Assembly (NCBI GenBank): GCA_031969655.1
Contig: DALYJX010000001.1
Span: 124,001 to 188,000, forward strand
Direction of reading: 5' to 3'
Source of the DNA: Microseira sp003486305
GTDB taxonomy: Bacteria > Cyanobacteriota > Cyanobacteriia > Cyanobacteriales > Aerosakkonemataceae
DNA length: 64,000 nucleotides
The number at the start of each line of letters is the position of its first letter. The stretch's first letter is position 1. The notes below the pieces were generated by a model. It did not search any database. It was not told the origin of the DNA and was given only the letters and a program-made list of their open reading frames with translations. This document shows, in pieces, positions 37,290 through 45,986 of this stretch. Position numbers and translations under genes: made by a program.

Positions 37290-37883
37290 ATGTCATTAAT
37301 TATTCAGAAATACGACCAAGCCTATTTGGAATCTGTGGAAAAAATTAGAACAGTAGCCAGTCACATTTGTCAAACTGTCAAAGCAGGAAACTCGGTAGTA
37401 GTAGTTGCTCCGGTAATGGCTGAAATGACTGCTCGTTGGATAGGGTTTGCAGATGAAATTTCTACTAATTCCTACTTACGGGAGAGAAACATGATTATAG
37501 CAGCAGGTGAACAAGTGGCGATCGCCTTACTCAGTATGGCATTGCAAGAACTAGGACAGCCAGCAATTTCTCTGACTAACTATCAAATTGGAATCATAAC
37601 AGAAGCAGAATACATGGACCCTCTAAGCTTAAATATCCAAACAGAGAGGATTGAGCGTTACCTGAACGAGGAAAAAGTTGTTGTTCTCACAGATTTTCAC
37701 AATCTGACTACTACGGAAAATATTGAAATTTGGCCTCTCGAACAAGGAGTAATTGACGCATCTACTGACGCTTTTATTATCGCCTTGTCAGCTAAATTGC
37801 AAGCTAATCATTGCGAAATTTATACCGATAAATGTGGTCTTTTTACAGCCTATCCCCAGATTCTACCAAACATTAGACTTTAG
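37290..37883 (+). CDS. Degenerate aspartokinase-like protein
   Basis: 197 residues. It aligns along its length with the amino-acid-kinase domain of aspartokinase: LIIQKY, VEKIRTVASHICQTVKAGNS, GEQVAIALLSMALQELGQPA, NIQTERIERYLNEEKVVVL, NHCEIYTDKCGLFTAYPQIL. The catalytic motifs are destroyed: the normal KYGGTSVG is KYDQAYLE, and GRGGSDTSA is EQGVIDASTD. The regulatory ACT domains are absent. The frame is still open, which suggests a retained structural or ligand-binding role, or recent decay. It sits between the S66 peptidase and tilS. Confidence 0.75.
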   Translation: MSLIIQKYDQAYLESVEKIRTVASHICQTVKAGNSVVVVAPVMAEMTARWIGFADEISTNSYLRERNMIIAAGEQVAIALLSMALQELGQPAISLTNYQIGIITEAEYMDPLSLNIQTERIERYLNEEKVVVLTDFHNLTTTENIEIWPLEQGVIDASTDAFIIALSAKLQANHCEIYTDKCGLFTAYPQILPNIRL

Positions 37884-37900
37884 GTATGAAAAGCCTATAA

Positions 37901-38923
37901 ATGATTCTTATGCCTTGGACTTCTCTTCATGCACGGCTGCATCGAACACTACTTAAGCGACGGTTATTGGAGCGAAACCAGCGACTTCTAATAGCTGTAT
38001 CTGGAGGTCAGGATTCCCTATGCTTGAGCAAATTGCTGTTGGATTTACAGCAAAAGTGGGGATGGGAACTGGCAATTGCACACTGCGATCATCGTTGGCG
38101 TTCAGACTCAGAAGCAAATGCGAACTATGTCAAACATCTAGCTCAAGAATGGCAAGTGCCTTTTTATCAGGAGACAGCAGTTCAGGTAACAAAAAGTGAA
38201 GCAGAAGCACGACAATGGCGCTATCAAGTCCTCAGTGCGATCGCCCAGAAAATGGGATATCAGTACATTGTGACAGGTCACACAGCTAGCGATCGTGCCG
38301 AAACTCTCTTATACAATCTGATACGCGGCAGTGGAGCGGATGGATTACAATCACTGACATGGCAGCGCCCCCTTACTCCGGCTATACAGTTAGTACGCCC
38401 ACTTTTAGAAATAAATCGTACCCAAACCGCTAAGTTTTGCCAAGATTTGCAAATTGCTATCTGGGAGGATTCTACTAACAGAGATTTAAAGTATGCTCGC
38501 AACCGTATCCGTCATGAGTTAATACCTTATTTGCAAGATCGCTTCAATCCCCAAGCAGAGCAAGCCTTAGCTCAAACAGCTGAAATCCTTCGAGCAGAGG
38601 TAGAGTATTTAGAGCAGCTAGCTCAAGATTTATCTGAACAAGCTATGATGACCATCGGCTCAGCAGAACAGCATCCGGATAGATTGGGAGTCAATCGTCT
38701 TGTGCTGCGTCAGGCTCCCTTAGCATTACAACGGCGTGTCATGCGTCGGTTTCTTCAGCAAACTCTCTGTGTATCTCCTAGCTTTGAGCAAATTGAAAAG
38801 CTGACATTTTTGATTAATGCTCCCAATCGTTCTCGGACAGATCCATTTGCAGGAAATGCGATCGCAGAGGTTGAAGGAAATTGGCTCTGGCTAAATGTCC
38901 CCAAAAAATGCGTTACAAACTGA
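37901..38923 (+). CDS. tilS: tRNA(Ile)-lysidine synthetase
   Basis: 340 residues. The N-type ATP-pyrophosphatase loop SGGQDS is near residue 34 and is followed by HCDHRWRSDSEANA and VTGHTASDRAETLLYNLIRG. It adds lysine to C34 of tRNA-Ile(CAU), turning AUG reading into AUA; this is normally essential and single copy. It begins 17 bp after the aspartokinase-like gene. It is the strongest hint that this region is chromosomal. Confidence 0.93.
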   Translation: MILMPWTSLHARLHRTLLKRRLLERNQRLLIAVSGGQDSLCLSKLLLDLQQKWGWELAIAHCDHRWRSDSEANANYVKHLAQEWQVPFYQETAVQVTKSEAEARQWRYQVLSAIAQKMGYQYIVTGHTASDRAETLLYNLIRGSGADGLQSLTWQRPLTPAIQLVRPLLEINRTQTAKFCQDLQIAIWEDSTNRDLKYARNRIRHELIPYLQDRFNPQAEQALAQTAEILRAEVEYLEQLAQDLSEQAMMTIGSAEQHPDRLGVNRLVLRQAPLALQRRVMRRFLQQTLCVSPSFEQIEKLTFLINAPNRSRTDPFAGNAIAEVEGNWLWLNVPKKCVTN

Positions 38924-38944
38924 AGATAGTACACATTACCTAAT

Positions 38945-39556
38945 TTAATTTATAGGTATCTCAATCAAATAAGATTTAGCTAGTTGGTACTTGCTACCGT
39001 TGAAGCAAAAGAGCAACTGTCGAATATCCTTACCAGATGGTTGTTGTACTTGCAAACAAGGCAATTGGGAGTTACTCGATAACTCGTCCGCTACTTGAAA
39101 TAATGGTCTATTAGGTGGCAAATTGGGATTAAGATAACTATAAAAAACGCGGACAGGCGGAGTATCTTTATTCACTAAGTAAGCCGCATACAAGCAGCCA
39201 ACAGAACCGCAAACGCCGGGGTTGTTGAAGTTAAAAACAACTAACCTACCCGCTTGTCCATCAACAGTCCAAGCCAATACGTTCGATGCAGCTTCCTGGG
39301 GGTTAAGTTCAGAATTTTCGGCAACAACAGCTTGAACGGTTTCAAGAGGAACGACGCTGGTAGCAGCCGACCAAGGATTTGTAGCTTTGGCGCTACAACC
39401 GCTAGTTCCTAATAGTACTGACAATAACAAGAACAACACAAGTCCGAAGCGAAACCACCGCCCAACAAATAAAAACGATGCGGGAGGTTTAGAAAAGTTT
39501 GGATGCTGGAAAACAGCATTATTTGAGTATATTTGTTTATCATCTAGCGTACCCAT
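38945..39556 (-). CDS. Predicted lipoprotein, last gene of secretion-type operon
   Basis: About 203 residues; ATG 39556 has GGAGG eight bases upstream (the in-frame ATG 39571 lies over that site). An unusually long polar N-terminus precedes a hydrophobic stretch and lipobox (FGLVLFLLLSVLLGTSGC), so the protein is probably lipidated. The mature part has two Cys pairs (CGSVGC; LPC...LLFC). It belongs to a three-gene minus-strand operon with the exported proteins at 39602 and 40168. I do not recognise the family. Confidence 0.65.
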   Translation of the reverse strand: MGTLDDKQIYSNNAVFQHPNFSKPPASFLFVGRWFRFGLVLFLLLSVLLGTSGCSAKATNPWSAATSVVPLETVQAVVAENSELNPQEAASNVLAWTVDGQAGRLVVFNFNNPGVCGSVGCLYAAYLVNKDTPPVRVFYSYLNPNLPPNRPLFQVADELSSNSQLPCLQVQQPSGKDIRQLLFCFNGSKYQLAKSYLIEIPIN

Positions 39557-39601
39557 TGAATCAACCTCCATACATTGAATAGAGTAGCTGGGATATTACT
39601 T

Positions 39602-40147
39602 TTAGTCCACGAGCTTGAAAGTTCGAGGAACCGTAATCCCAGCCTGGTTAAATGCCCAAATATCCTCCTGAGAAAATTGCCAACTGGAATTTCTCAAATC
39701 TGGCTGCAAGGTAGACCGAAATTTATCAATTCCTCCTGCATTGTTAATGGAATACCGCAATTCACCCAAAGCGAGTTGTCTTGCCACTGATTGCTTAAGC
39801 ACCCGACTGTAAGGATAAAAATCATTCATGGGGTTGGAATACAGCAAATTGCACTGGTTATCTTTTAGAGAAACCAATACTGAAAAAGGCTTAGCATCGC
39901 CGGGTAAATAGGCATCTAACAAGCGGTACTTAGTGTCGTCCTCTCTCACCTCAGTTACCAACTCTGTCCTGAGAGTTCCCAAACCAACCGGGAGGCAGGA
40001 TAAAGGAATTTCAGCAATCCGTGAAGACTGACTCAAAGCTGGAGAATTTGTCAATAATTCGCCGAGCAAATAAACCATCAAAACTGTTAGCAATCCCCAA
40101 ATAAATTGCAATAACCGCGTCCTATTCTTCAAAACTGCGATCGCCAT
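39602..40147 (-). CDS. Exported hypothetical protein
   Basis: 181 residues with an N-terminal signal or anchor helix (LLQFIWGLLTVLMVYLLGEL) and a possible cleavage after PALSQ. ATG 40147 is preceded by AGGAGG. The mature part is mixed alpha/beta without a known motif. It is spaced 45 bp from the next gene in the operon and about 20 bp from the M23-like gene before it. A role with that cell-wall protein in the envelope is inferred. Confidence 0.65.
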   Translation of the reverse strand: MAIAVLKNRTRLLQFIWGLLTVLMVYLLGELLTNSPALSQSSRIAEIPLSCLPVGLGTLRTELVTEVREDDTKYRLLDAYLPGDAKPFSVLVSLKDNQCNLLYSNPMNDFYPYSRVLKQSVARQLALGELRYSINNAGGIDKFRSTLQPDLRNSSWQFSQEDIWAFNQAGITVPRTFKLVD

Positions 40148-40167
40148 CAACTACCTCCTACGAAAAT

Positions 40168-42531
40168 TCAAATTCCAAATTGAGATGGGTTAACAGCCGT
40201 CCCATTGACACGGGTTTCAAAGTACAAGCGAGGTTCTTCCACCATCCCGGTGCTACCCAGACCACCAATCACCTGACCTTGAAAAACGCGATCGCCCACC
40301 TCAACCTTCACCGAACCCGGTTGCAAGTGAGCGTACCGAGTTGTGCGACCGTTACCGCGATCGATTTCAATCCAGTTACCGTAGCCACCGCCGCAGTTTT
40401 TTACCCCTTCCAGGCAGTTGGAAACCACCGTCCTCACCGCACCGCTATCAACGGCTTTAATCGGACTTCCGACTTCTCCGGCAAACGCAATACCGTTGTG
40501 AATTTTCCGCATCCCAGAAACCGGACGAGTCGGCGTACCGAAGCTGCTGGTTACTTGCCCATTCGCAGGCTTGATAAATTTACCTGTAGCTTGAGTGTCT
40601 GTACTTGCAGTGGGAGTACAAGCAGCGGTACTCAACCGGGCGATCGCTCCACCACCAGCTTGATAGCGCCTCAAAACATCGGAGCCATAGCTTTTTAGCG
40701 TTAAAGGACCGAATGCGTCAGTCGCGCCGCCATCAACTTTGGAGTAGTCGCCGCCAAAATGCTTTTGAGCTACTCTTTCGATCAGGCGATCACCCGAAAA
40801 CAGGTTACCAGTTGTAGGATCTATTTGTTGAGATGTTGTATTGATTTTATCGGTAATACTTATTTGAAATACTGCTTCCTGATCCGCAGGTGGAAAAAAT
40901 TGAAAAAGTTCGGCTTGAGTAGGTTTATAACCGCCTTTGAGCTTAGATAAAAATTGCTCTCCCCCTGGTTTTGATGAAATTGAACTAGCAGCGTATTCGT
41001 TGTAAGTGACAAACTGGTATTTACCCAGCGGTACTCCGCAATTTTTACCGCCATCTGCACAAACATAAGGGCCGATGTTATCGTAGGAACCGCTGCTCTC
41101 GATACTAGCGATCGCTTCCGACAAAGCCACCACATTTACCCCTTGAACGTTGCCAACTGAAATCGGTCCGGTACTTCCCGGAGGACAAGGAACGTTAACG
41201 TTAGCTGCCGTACCTACGCCCCTCGTGGGAGCAGAAGACGCTGCACCGCGAGTCGCCCCCGTTGGTACAGAAGATGAACCGCCAGACGATGGCTCCAACA
41301 CGCCAACGAAGATGGGAGAATTAATTCGATAAGTAAAAAAGGGCACCGGGCCAATGAAATAGGGAGAGCAGCCGCAAGGCGAACAAAACCGGAAGAACAG
41401 AGCCGTATTAACAGTATCAGTCCGCTCATCCGGTTCCATGACCGCCACCTTGAAGGCACTGCCAAATGGAAGTCTCCCCGTAGGTTCCTTGCCGCCATTG
41501 ACACCTTTAAGACAGCCCCAGCCACCTTGAACTTCTTGGTACTTGCCGCTGATCCATTGTTTACCTTCGAGCGAACCGCGAGTCTTCCGACCCGAATTTT
41601 CTAAATCGTCCAGTTCGACGTAAGCGCAATCATTCTCTTGACAGTTAACCGAAAATCCCTGAACATCCGAGCCTGAAATAGTATTGGTTCGCTTGCGCTC
41701 GGCAGGGCCATAAATTGCATCAATTCGCATAACCAAGTTGCCTAATTCAGCAACCGGATTGGGAAATCTAGACAAGGGTAAAGCATTCAGCCCCGGTACA
41801 TCCTTAATTAAGGTAGTTTGCCAATCTGAAAACGCACCCAGTTGAGCGTTACCCAGGTTCGGAATTGAGGACATTGAATATTGCTCTAGATCAATTTCTC
41901 CTAGTTTCAACTGACCAAACTGGGGATTGGAATCAAGAACTTGAGCCAAAGTTTGATCGGTTAAATTATCAGCGGTTTTGGCACTTAGCAGCCCCGCCAC
42001 TGGCGCAACGTCCTTGACCTTAAATTGACCGAGAAGAGGAACAGCTTGAACCAGCTGCTCTAAGGTTTGTTTGGCAACTAAAGTAAAGGCACTTAAAGCA
42101 ACCCGATCTAAACTCAAACCAGTTTGCTGTGCGATGGAACCAACTGACAGTAATTCTGGCTGCAAAGCTTCGCTGATATCGCCCAACATGATGTACTGGT
42201 CGGGAGTTTGTCCTGCCGTCCAATTCCGACTCAAATCGTAGCCAACTGCCGACGTATACTGCGACGCTGAAAGGTTTCCAGATTGGCTGATGGGTGGCAT
42301 CTGGGAAAAAGAAATCTGCGTCCAATCTGGTACAAGAGCGTTAACAGAAGTAGGATTTCCTTGTCTATCAACACCGCGTATTTCTAAAATCCGGGTCGGC
42401 AGTTCAGTAGCATCAACAGTAGTTTGTGCAACAGTATATCCTGGCACATGAAATAAACTCAAAACTATTAACACTAAAGACAATATCCAACCTGATAATT
42501 GCCTGGATATTGCTGACGTTCTTTTTCTCAT
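40168..42531 (-). CDS. Secreted lysozyme-like plus degenerate M23-like protein
   Basis: About 787 residues; the ATG at 42531 directly precedes a signal peptide (MRKRTSAISRQ then ILSLVLIVLSLFHVPGYTVA); an upstream in-frame start at 42594 exists and neither has a clear ribosome site. A long Gln/Leu-rich helical region and a Ser/Gly linker precede a lysozyme/transglycosylase-like domain (ALSEAIASIESSGSYDNIGP, GKYQFVTYNEYA). The C-terminal domain has the M23 fold, but zinc ligands are missing: HNGIAF (H678, A682) replaces HxGxD, and EPRLYFE replaces PHLHFE. YAHLQPG remains. It resembles wall-remodelling proteins carried by cyanobacterial conjugative elements. Confidence 0.75.
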   Translation of the reverse strand: MRKRTSAISRQLSGWILSLVLIVLSLFHVPGYTVAQTTVDATELPTRILEIRGVDRQGNPTSVNALVPDWTQISFSQMPPISQSGNLSASQYTSAVGYDLSRNWTAGQTPDQYIMLGDISEALQPELLSVGSIAQQTGLSLDRVALSAFTLVAKQTLEQLVQAVPLLGQFKVKDVAPVAGLLSAKTADNLTDQTLAQVLDSNPQFGQLKLGEIDLEQYSMSSIPNLGNAQLGAFSDWQTTLIKDVPGLNALPLSRFPNPVAELGNLVMRIDAIYGPAERKRTNTISGSDVQGFSVNCQENDCAYVELDDLENSGRKTRGSLEGKQWISGKYQEVQGGWGCLKGVNGGKEPTGRLPFGSAFKVAVMEPDERTDTVNTALFFRFCSPCGCSPYFIGPVPFFTYRINSPIFVGVLEPSSGGSSSVPTGATRGAASSAPTRGVGTAANVNVPCPPGSTGPISVGNVQGVNVVALSEAIASIESSGSYDNIGPYVCADGGKNCGVPLGKYQFVTYNEYAASSISSKPGGEQFLSKLKGGYKPTQAELFQFFPPADQEAVFQISITDKINTTSQQIDPTTGNLFSGDRLIERVAQKHFGGDYSKVDGGATDAFGPLTLKSYGSDVLRRYQAGGGAIARLSTAACTPTASTDTQATGKFIKPANGQVTSSFGTPTRPVSGMRKIHNGIAFAGEVGSPIKAVDSGAVRTVVSNCLEGVKNCGGGYGNWIEIDRGNGRTTRYAHLQPGSVKVEVGDRVFQGQVIGGLGSTGMVEEPRLYFETRVNGTAVNPSQFGI

Positions 42532-42747
42532 TGCTGTAAAAAACATTTGGTTATCGGTAGATTGAGGAAAGAGCGCGTTAAGTTGTGCAATCAAATTCGC
42601 GCTCCCCTTTTAGAACTAAAACAAACCCATCTGCACTACCTACACTTGCCACAAAGTACTAAGCTGTTCCACATTTAACTTGAATGTTTGAGCGGCTGAA
42701 ACCTTTGACTGGCTTGGCTCGATTTGGAAAATTAAATATGGTTCAGC

Positions 42748-43071
42748 TTACAACTCAAGGTCGTCGCAGCCAAAATAAGAATTGGCTGTTTGGCTTTGAT
42801 AAGAATTGGTGTTTATTTCCCCGCTATCGAAATGGGGGTTAGGATTAACAGCCGTCTCAGTCCACGGAGTATCTGCTAAATTCAAATTTCCTTCAAAAAC
42901 ATTCTCTTGATACCCATCTGCGAAGTAATCTGGAGCGCCGTAAGCTTCAGATTGCTGACTGTTGTAACCGTTGCTTATATACCCTTGAGATGAATATCCG
43001 GATGGCTCAGTTTCATAGCCATTTGTACCGTAGCCTTGTTCAGTGCTGTAGAAATTGTTTGGCTCGTTCAT
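42748..43071 (-). CDS. Low-complexity Tyr/Gly/Asn/Gln-rich small protein
   Basis: 107 residues made mostly of Y, G, N, S, Q and E with irregular GY-containing repeats (TNGYETEPSGYSSQGYISNG), ending in a short acidic tail GCDDLEL. There are no membrane segments or signal. The composition is like prion-like disordered sequences that phase-separate or assemble. It lies 217 bp upstream of the M23-like gene on the same strand. The function is unknown. Confidence 0.6.
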   Translation of the reverse strand: MNEPNNFYSTEQGYGTNGYETEPSGYSSQGYISNGYNSQQSEAYGAPDYFADGYQENVFEGNLNLADTPWTETAVNPNPHFDSGEINTNSYQSQTANSYFGCDDLEL

Positions 43072-43232
43072 AGTGTGTAGCTACAAAGTAGTCAAAATCG
43101 ACAACTTAGCATAGCTAGCGGCTATTCAAGGACGTTTCAGCCGATAGTCGTAATTTAATTACCGCCTATCGGCGGATCTGTATAGCGAACATTGCCGACC
43201 AAAAAAGAATCCAAAAGCTGAAAGAGTACTGG

Positions 43233-43254
43233 CACCAAGCTTGCAAGCTTGGTG
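43233..43254. repeat. 22-bp perfect palindrome
   Basis: CACCAAGCTTG followed by its exact complement, in the divergent intergenic region between the low-complexity gene and the gene at 43315. It could be an operator or a small hairpin. Confidence 0.7.
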
Positions 43255-43314
43255 GTATCAGGAATTGAAGCCAAACAAACGGCGGCAGTATTGAGAATGA
43301 ATTAGGAAATACTA

Positions 43315-43674
43315 ATGGTTTTAACGCAAACCGAATTAGATGCCTTCGTGGGAACAGAAAATATTTACCAGCACTCCTTGGGAATTTGCTATACAGATGG
43401 GGTTAAATATTTAGCAACCAAAGGAGAAGCTTTCTGGTTGTTGGATGCAATTGCATCCCATCAAACGCAACAAATACTCTCACAACCAGAATTACAAGAA
43501 TTCCAAATTTGGGAATTAACGGTTGCCGAAGATAAATCTGCTGTCTTAATCTGCCGTGCAGATACAAATACCGAACCAGTAGTCAGACAAGAAATCGAGT
43601 ATACCGATTTCCCGCTTAAATCGCTCAAATTGTACTTGGAAGAAAAAGTATTGCTGTTACCTTCTGAGTATTGA
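43315..43674 (+). CDS. DUF6876-like small protein
   Basis: 119 residues. The pattern FVGTENIYQHSLGICYTDGV, KYLATKGEAFWLLDAIASHQ, and later CRADTNTEPVVRQEIEYTDF matches a family of short cytosolic proteins (DUF6876, from memory) that is frequent on bacterial plasmids and integrative elements. No function is known. It fits the accessory character of 39-48 kb. Confidence 0.65.
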   Translation: MVLTQTELDAFVGTENIYQHSLGICYTDGVKYLATKGEAFWLLDAIASHQTQQILSQPELQEFQIWELTVAEDKSAVLICRADTNTEPVVRQEIEYTDFPLKSLKLYLEEKVLLLPSEY

Positions 43675-43766
43675 TGCAATAGCTTGAACAATCAATTCAC
43701 TTATCCACCAGAGCTAACCCTTCCGCTTTGGCTGCGTCTTGCAGAAGCGATACGTCTAACGGCACG

Positions 43767-43812
43767 CACTCGCGATCGCGCTAGCCGCGCAAGAAAAGCG
43801 CGATCGCAAGTG
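43767..43812. repeat. Hairpin built from two HIP1 sites
   Basis: The arms CACTCGCGATCGCGC (43767-43781) and GCGCGATCGCAAGTG (43798-43812) pair in 14 of 15 positions. Both contain GCGATCGC. It lies downstream of the gene at 43315, so it may act as a transcription end or be a dispersed repeat. Confidence 0.6.
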
Positions 43813-43948
43813 GACAAGCTGTACGGTTAGGGCGAATCTGGAATAAAATGGTAACTTCCAAAATGCCCAATGTCCTATACTTACCTCGCCTTTTGGGTGA
43901 GAATGTAAAGGTAAAATAGTATACATCAATAGCTCTAGGAAAACTTCT

Positions 43949-44395
43949 GTGACTGCTGGCTCAGTACCATCAACCCTCCAAGAACGCCAAAATCGATTGA
44001 CTCAGTTGATCGAGCATTTACTACAAGAAGGCTGGACTCAAAGCGATTTAGCCCAAGCCTTGGATGTAGATTTTTCAACAGTGCATCGGTGGTTGAGGGG
44101 AAAAACGATTCCCGATCCAGATTCTAAGAACTTTCGGCGGCTGGCGAAGGTAAGCGGTGGCAACTCTAGAAAGTTGCAACTTTATTTAGATGGAGAAATT
44201 TCTCTGTCAATTTACCGTAATGGTCTAGACAAGAAAGCGATCTTTGAAGTGAAAACTCGTGAGAAGTCCAACTCTGAGCAGCTGAAGAAAGAAATTTTAG
44301 CAAAGATTTGTACGCTTGACCCGATTGATATTGCAGAAATAATTTCTTCATCGGTAGTGCTTTTAGCCAATCAAAAATCTTTTGAGGCAGATTAG
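43949..44395 (+). CDS. HTH (XRE-type) regulator
   Basis: 148 residues with a GTG start. A helix-turn-helix occupies residues about 20-65 (GWTQSDLAQALDVDFSTVHR, WLRGKTIPDPDSKNF). The C-terminus is a helical, probably dimerising, domain. It is the typical size of a phage- or plasmid-type repressor. An AT-rich segment with TAGTATACAT lies just upstream. The operator is unknown. Confidence 0.75.
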   Translation: MTAGSVPSTLQERQNRLTQLIEHLLQEGWTQSDLAQALDVDFSTVHRWLRGKTIPDPDSKNFRRLAKVSGGNSRKLQLYLDGEISLSIYRNGLDKKAIFEVKTREKSNSEQLKKEILAKICTLDPIDIAEIISSSVVLLANQKSFEAD

Positions 44396-45224
44396 TTGCT
44401 GCTCTGATTAAAATCTCAAATATATTTTGTTAATTACATTCTCCTTGTGTAGTAATTAGTATATACCCTGATAATCAATTAACTCAATTAACTACTGTGT
44501 ATAAAGTTTGGCTATCTGTTAATGCTGGAATGGTAAAATTAGTAACCAAATATGCTCTACCGATCGCAAAACTTTTCGTTCTAATGAAATTGTATAAATA
44601 AGGTGGTGGCTGCATGGTTAGAATAAAAGCGATTAGCTTAGCCAAGCTAACTTATCTTATGTAACGGCGGTATAGCCTTAGCGTTACATAAGATAAGCTA
44701 AACCCAAGTCAGTTTTTCTTCTTATGTAACACTGTTTTCACTCACTACTGCCAAAACGTTACATAAGATAGTTGCGCTCACCAGCTTGTTTTTTATTAGA
44801 GCGGTTGTATGTTTAGAAAAAAGTGGTGGAATTTAAAATAAAGTAGTGGAATTTAAAATAAAGTTTGAGAGAAAGGGCGGATTTTAGGGTAAGGTAAAGC
44901 TCACCAGAGGTAAAACCCTACCCCCTCTTGCAAGCAGGTGAGGCGCTCAGTCTAGAACTTTATTATTTCAAGCTTATACCCTCTGAGGTTTGATTGCTGT
45001 GAAATTTGAGAACTTTATTTCTGTTTGTTGCCTGACTTGCTACGCCAATTTAAGCTTTTTAGCCTCCTTTATTCCAGAACTTTATTTTAAACATACAGCG
45101 GTTGCAGCAGGTTGAGGTTGTCACCCTTTCTTTCTTATGTAACGCTCGGTGCAGCGTTACATAAGAAGAAGTAGCACAGCAGGTTGAGGTCGTCACACTA
45201 TCTTATGTAACGTTGCACCGAGCG
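44396..45224. other. 829-bp non-coding region rich in hairpins and short repeats
   Basis: No credible gene is visible. Besides the TCTTATGTAACG hairpins (separate entry) it holds a direct repeat of GTGGAATTTAAAATAAAG (44827-44863) and several AGAACTTTATT motifs. AT-richness and iterated sites next to an HTH gene and a polymerase gene would suit a replication or control region of an integrated element. Confidence 0.55.
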
Positions 45225-45234
45225 TTACCTAAGA
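44652..45234. repeat. Four inverted pairs of TCTTATGTAACG
   Basis: Copies face each other at 44655/44682 (15-bp perfect stem TTATCTTATGTAACG), 44720/44757 (first copy with one mismatch), 45133/45155 (15-bp stem, 6-base loop) and 45201/45223 (second copy with one mismatch). The last two lie in a longer direct repeat with AGCAGGTTGAGGT before each. The final arm contains the stop codon of the gene ending at 45225. They may be protein-binding sites, terminators or a small mobile repeat. Confidence 0.85.
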
Positions 45235-45554
45235 CTGGGTGGCAGTTCCTTCCCCACGTAAAAGCTAACTACCTTTCCATTGTTTCGCTGATATCCGTAC
45301 CAATATGGCCCGTGGGGACAAGTACCACAATTTTCTTTTCCACAACGGACTTTTTCTAGGCGGTAGACAATTGAGTTTAGTTGACAAACACTAACTGCTT
45401 CACGCCCCGACTTAACGGGCGGTAGATCTAACTCTTCCGTCAAGGATTCTAGTTGCTCAATACGAATAGAGAGCCAACCCTGAAGCCGTTTTAGCTCATC
45501 AGAATTCCAGCGCTCTAAAAGCCGAATGACTTTTTCAAATGGCGTGAGTTTCAT
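45225..45554 (-). CDS. DUF6788-like zinc-motif protein
   Basis: 109 residues from ATG 45554 (MKLTPFEKVIRLLERW). An N-terminal helix is followed by a Cys-rich motif KVRCGKENCGTCPHGPYWYG, probably a small zinc site, and a short strand pair. Such proteins (DUF6788-like, from memory) are frequent on cyanobacterial plasmids. The TAA lies inside the outermost TCTTATGTAACG hairpin. Confidence 0.6.
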   Translation of the reverse strand: MKLTPFEKVIRLLERWNSDELKRLQGWLSIRIEQLESLTEELDLPPVKSGREAVSVCQLNSIVYRLEKVRCGKENCGTCPHGPYWYGYQRNNGKVVSFYVGKELPPSLR

Positions 45555-45740
45555 AGCAAAGAAGGTTAACCTCCGCGCCCTCAAGTCAGTATTCGATTGC
45601 AAAAACCTCCACTAGAAAAGCAGGTCGGAGATTTTTTAACTTATTTATGCACTATTGTAATATAAATGCACCAATAGTGCATCAACGAATTGTGATAAAC
45701 TTTAAGGTAAAGCGTAAAACCCTCAAGAATAGGGAATAGA

Positions 45741-45986
45741 ATGGTCAGACGTGTTCTGTTGCTTGGGAAATGGAATCTGGCAGCAATTATGGCTGACAGA
45801 AGAATAAGCGATGAAGAGTTAGCCAAAAGACTTGGGGAACTGACTGGTAGAGCGCCACACCCAAAAACCGTCTATAAGTGGAGAACGGCTTTGGATCGCC
45901 CCAATATCCGCCTCGACCATTGGGATGCTTTACCCCTTATCCTCAACTGTAGTCATGCAGATTTAATAGGGAAGGAAGAAAATTAA
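45741..45986 (+). CDS. Small HTH (XRE-like) protein
   Basis: 81 residues. The helix-turn-helix NLAAIMADRRISDEELAKRL is followed by APHPKTVYKWRTALDRPNI and LILNCSHADLIG, as in small Cro/C1-type repressors. The start is preceded by AGGGA. It is 190 bp upstream of the DNA polymerase gene and could control it. Confidence 0.65.
   Translation: MVRRVLLLGKWNLAAIMADRRISDEELAKRLGELTGRAPHPKTVYKWRTALDRPNIRLDHWDALPLILNCSHADLIGKEEN

Noticed and set aside
40180..40950. Plus-strand frames over the M23-like gene
   Set aside because: Antisense shadows of a well-supported coding region.
45225..45986. Toxin-antitoxin pair
   Set aside because: The two small genes are divergent, about 190 bp apart, and the first carries a Cys-rich zinc-type motif rather than a toxin fold.
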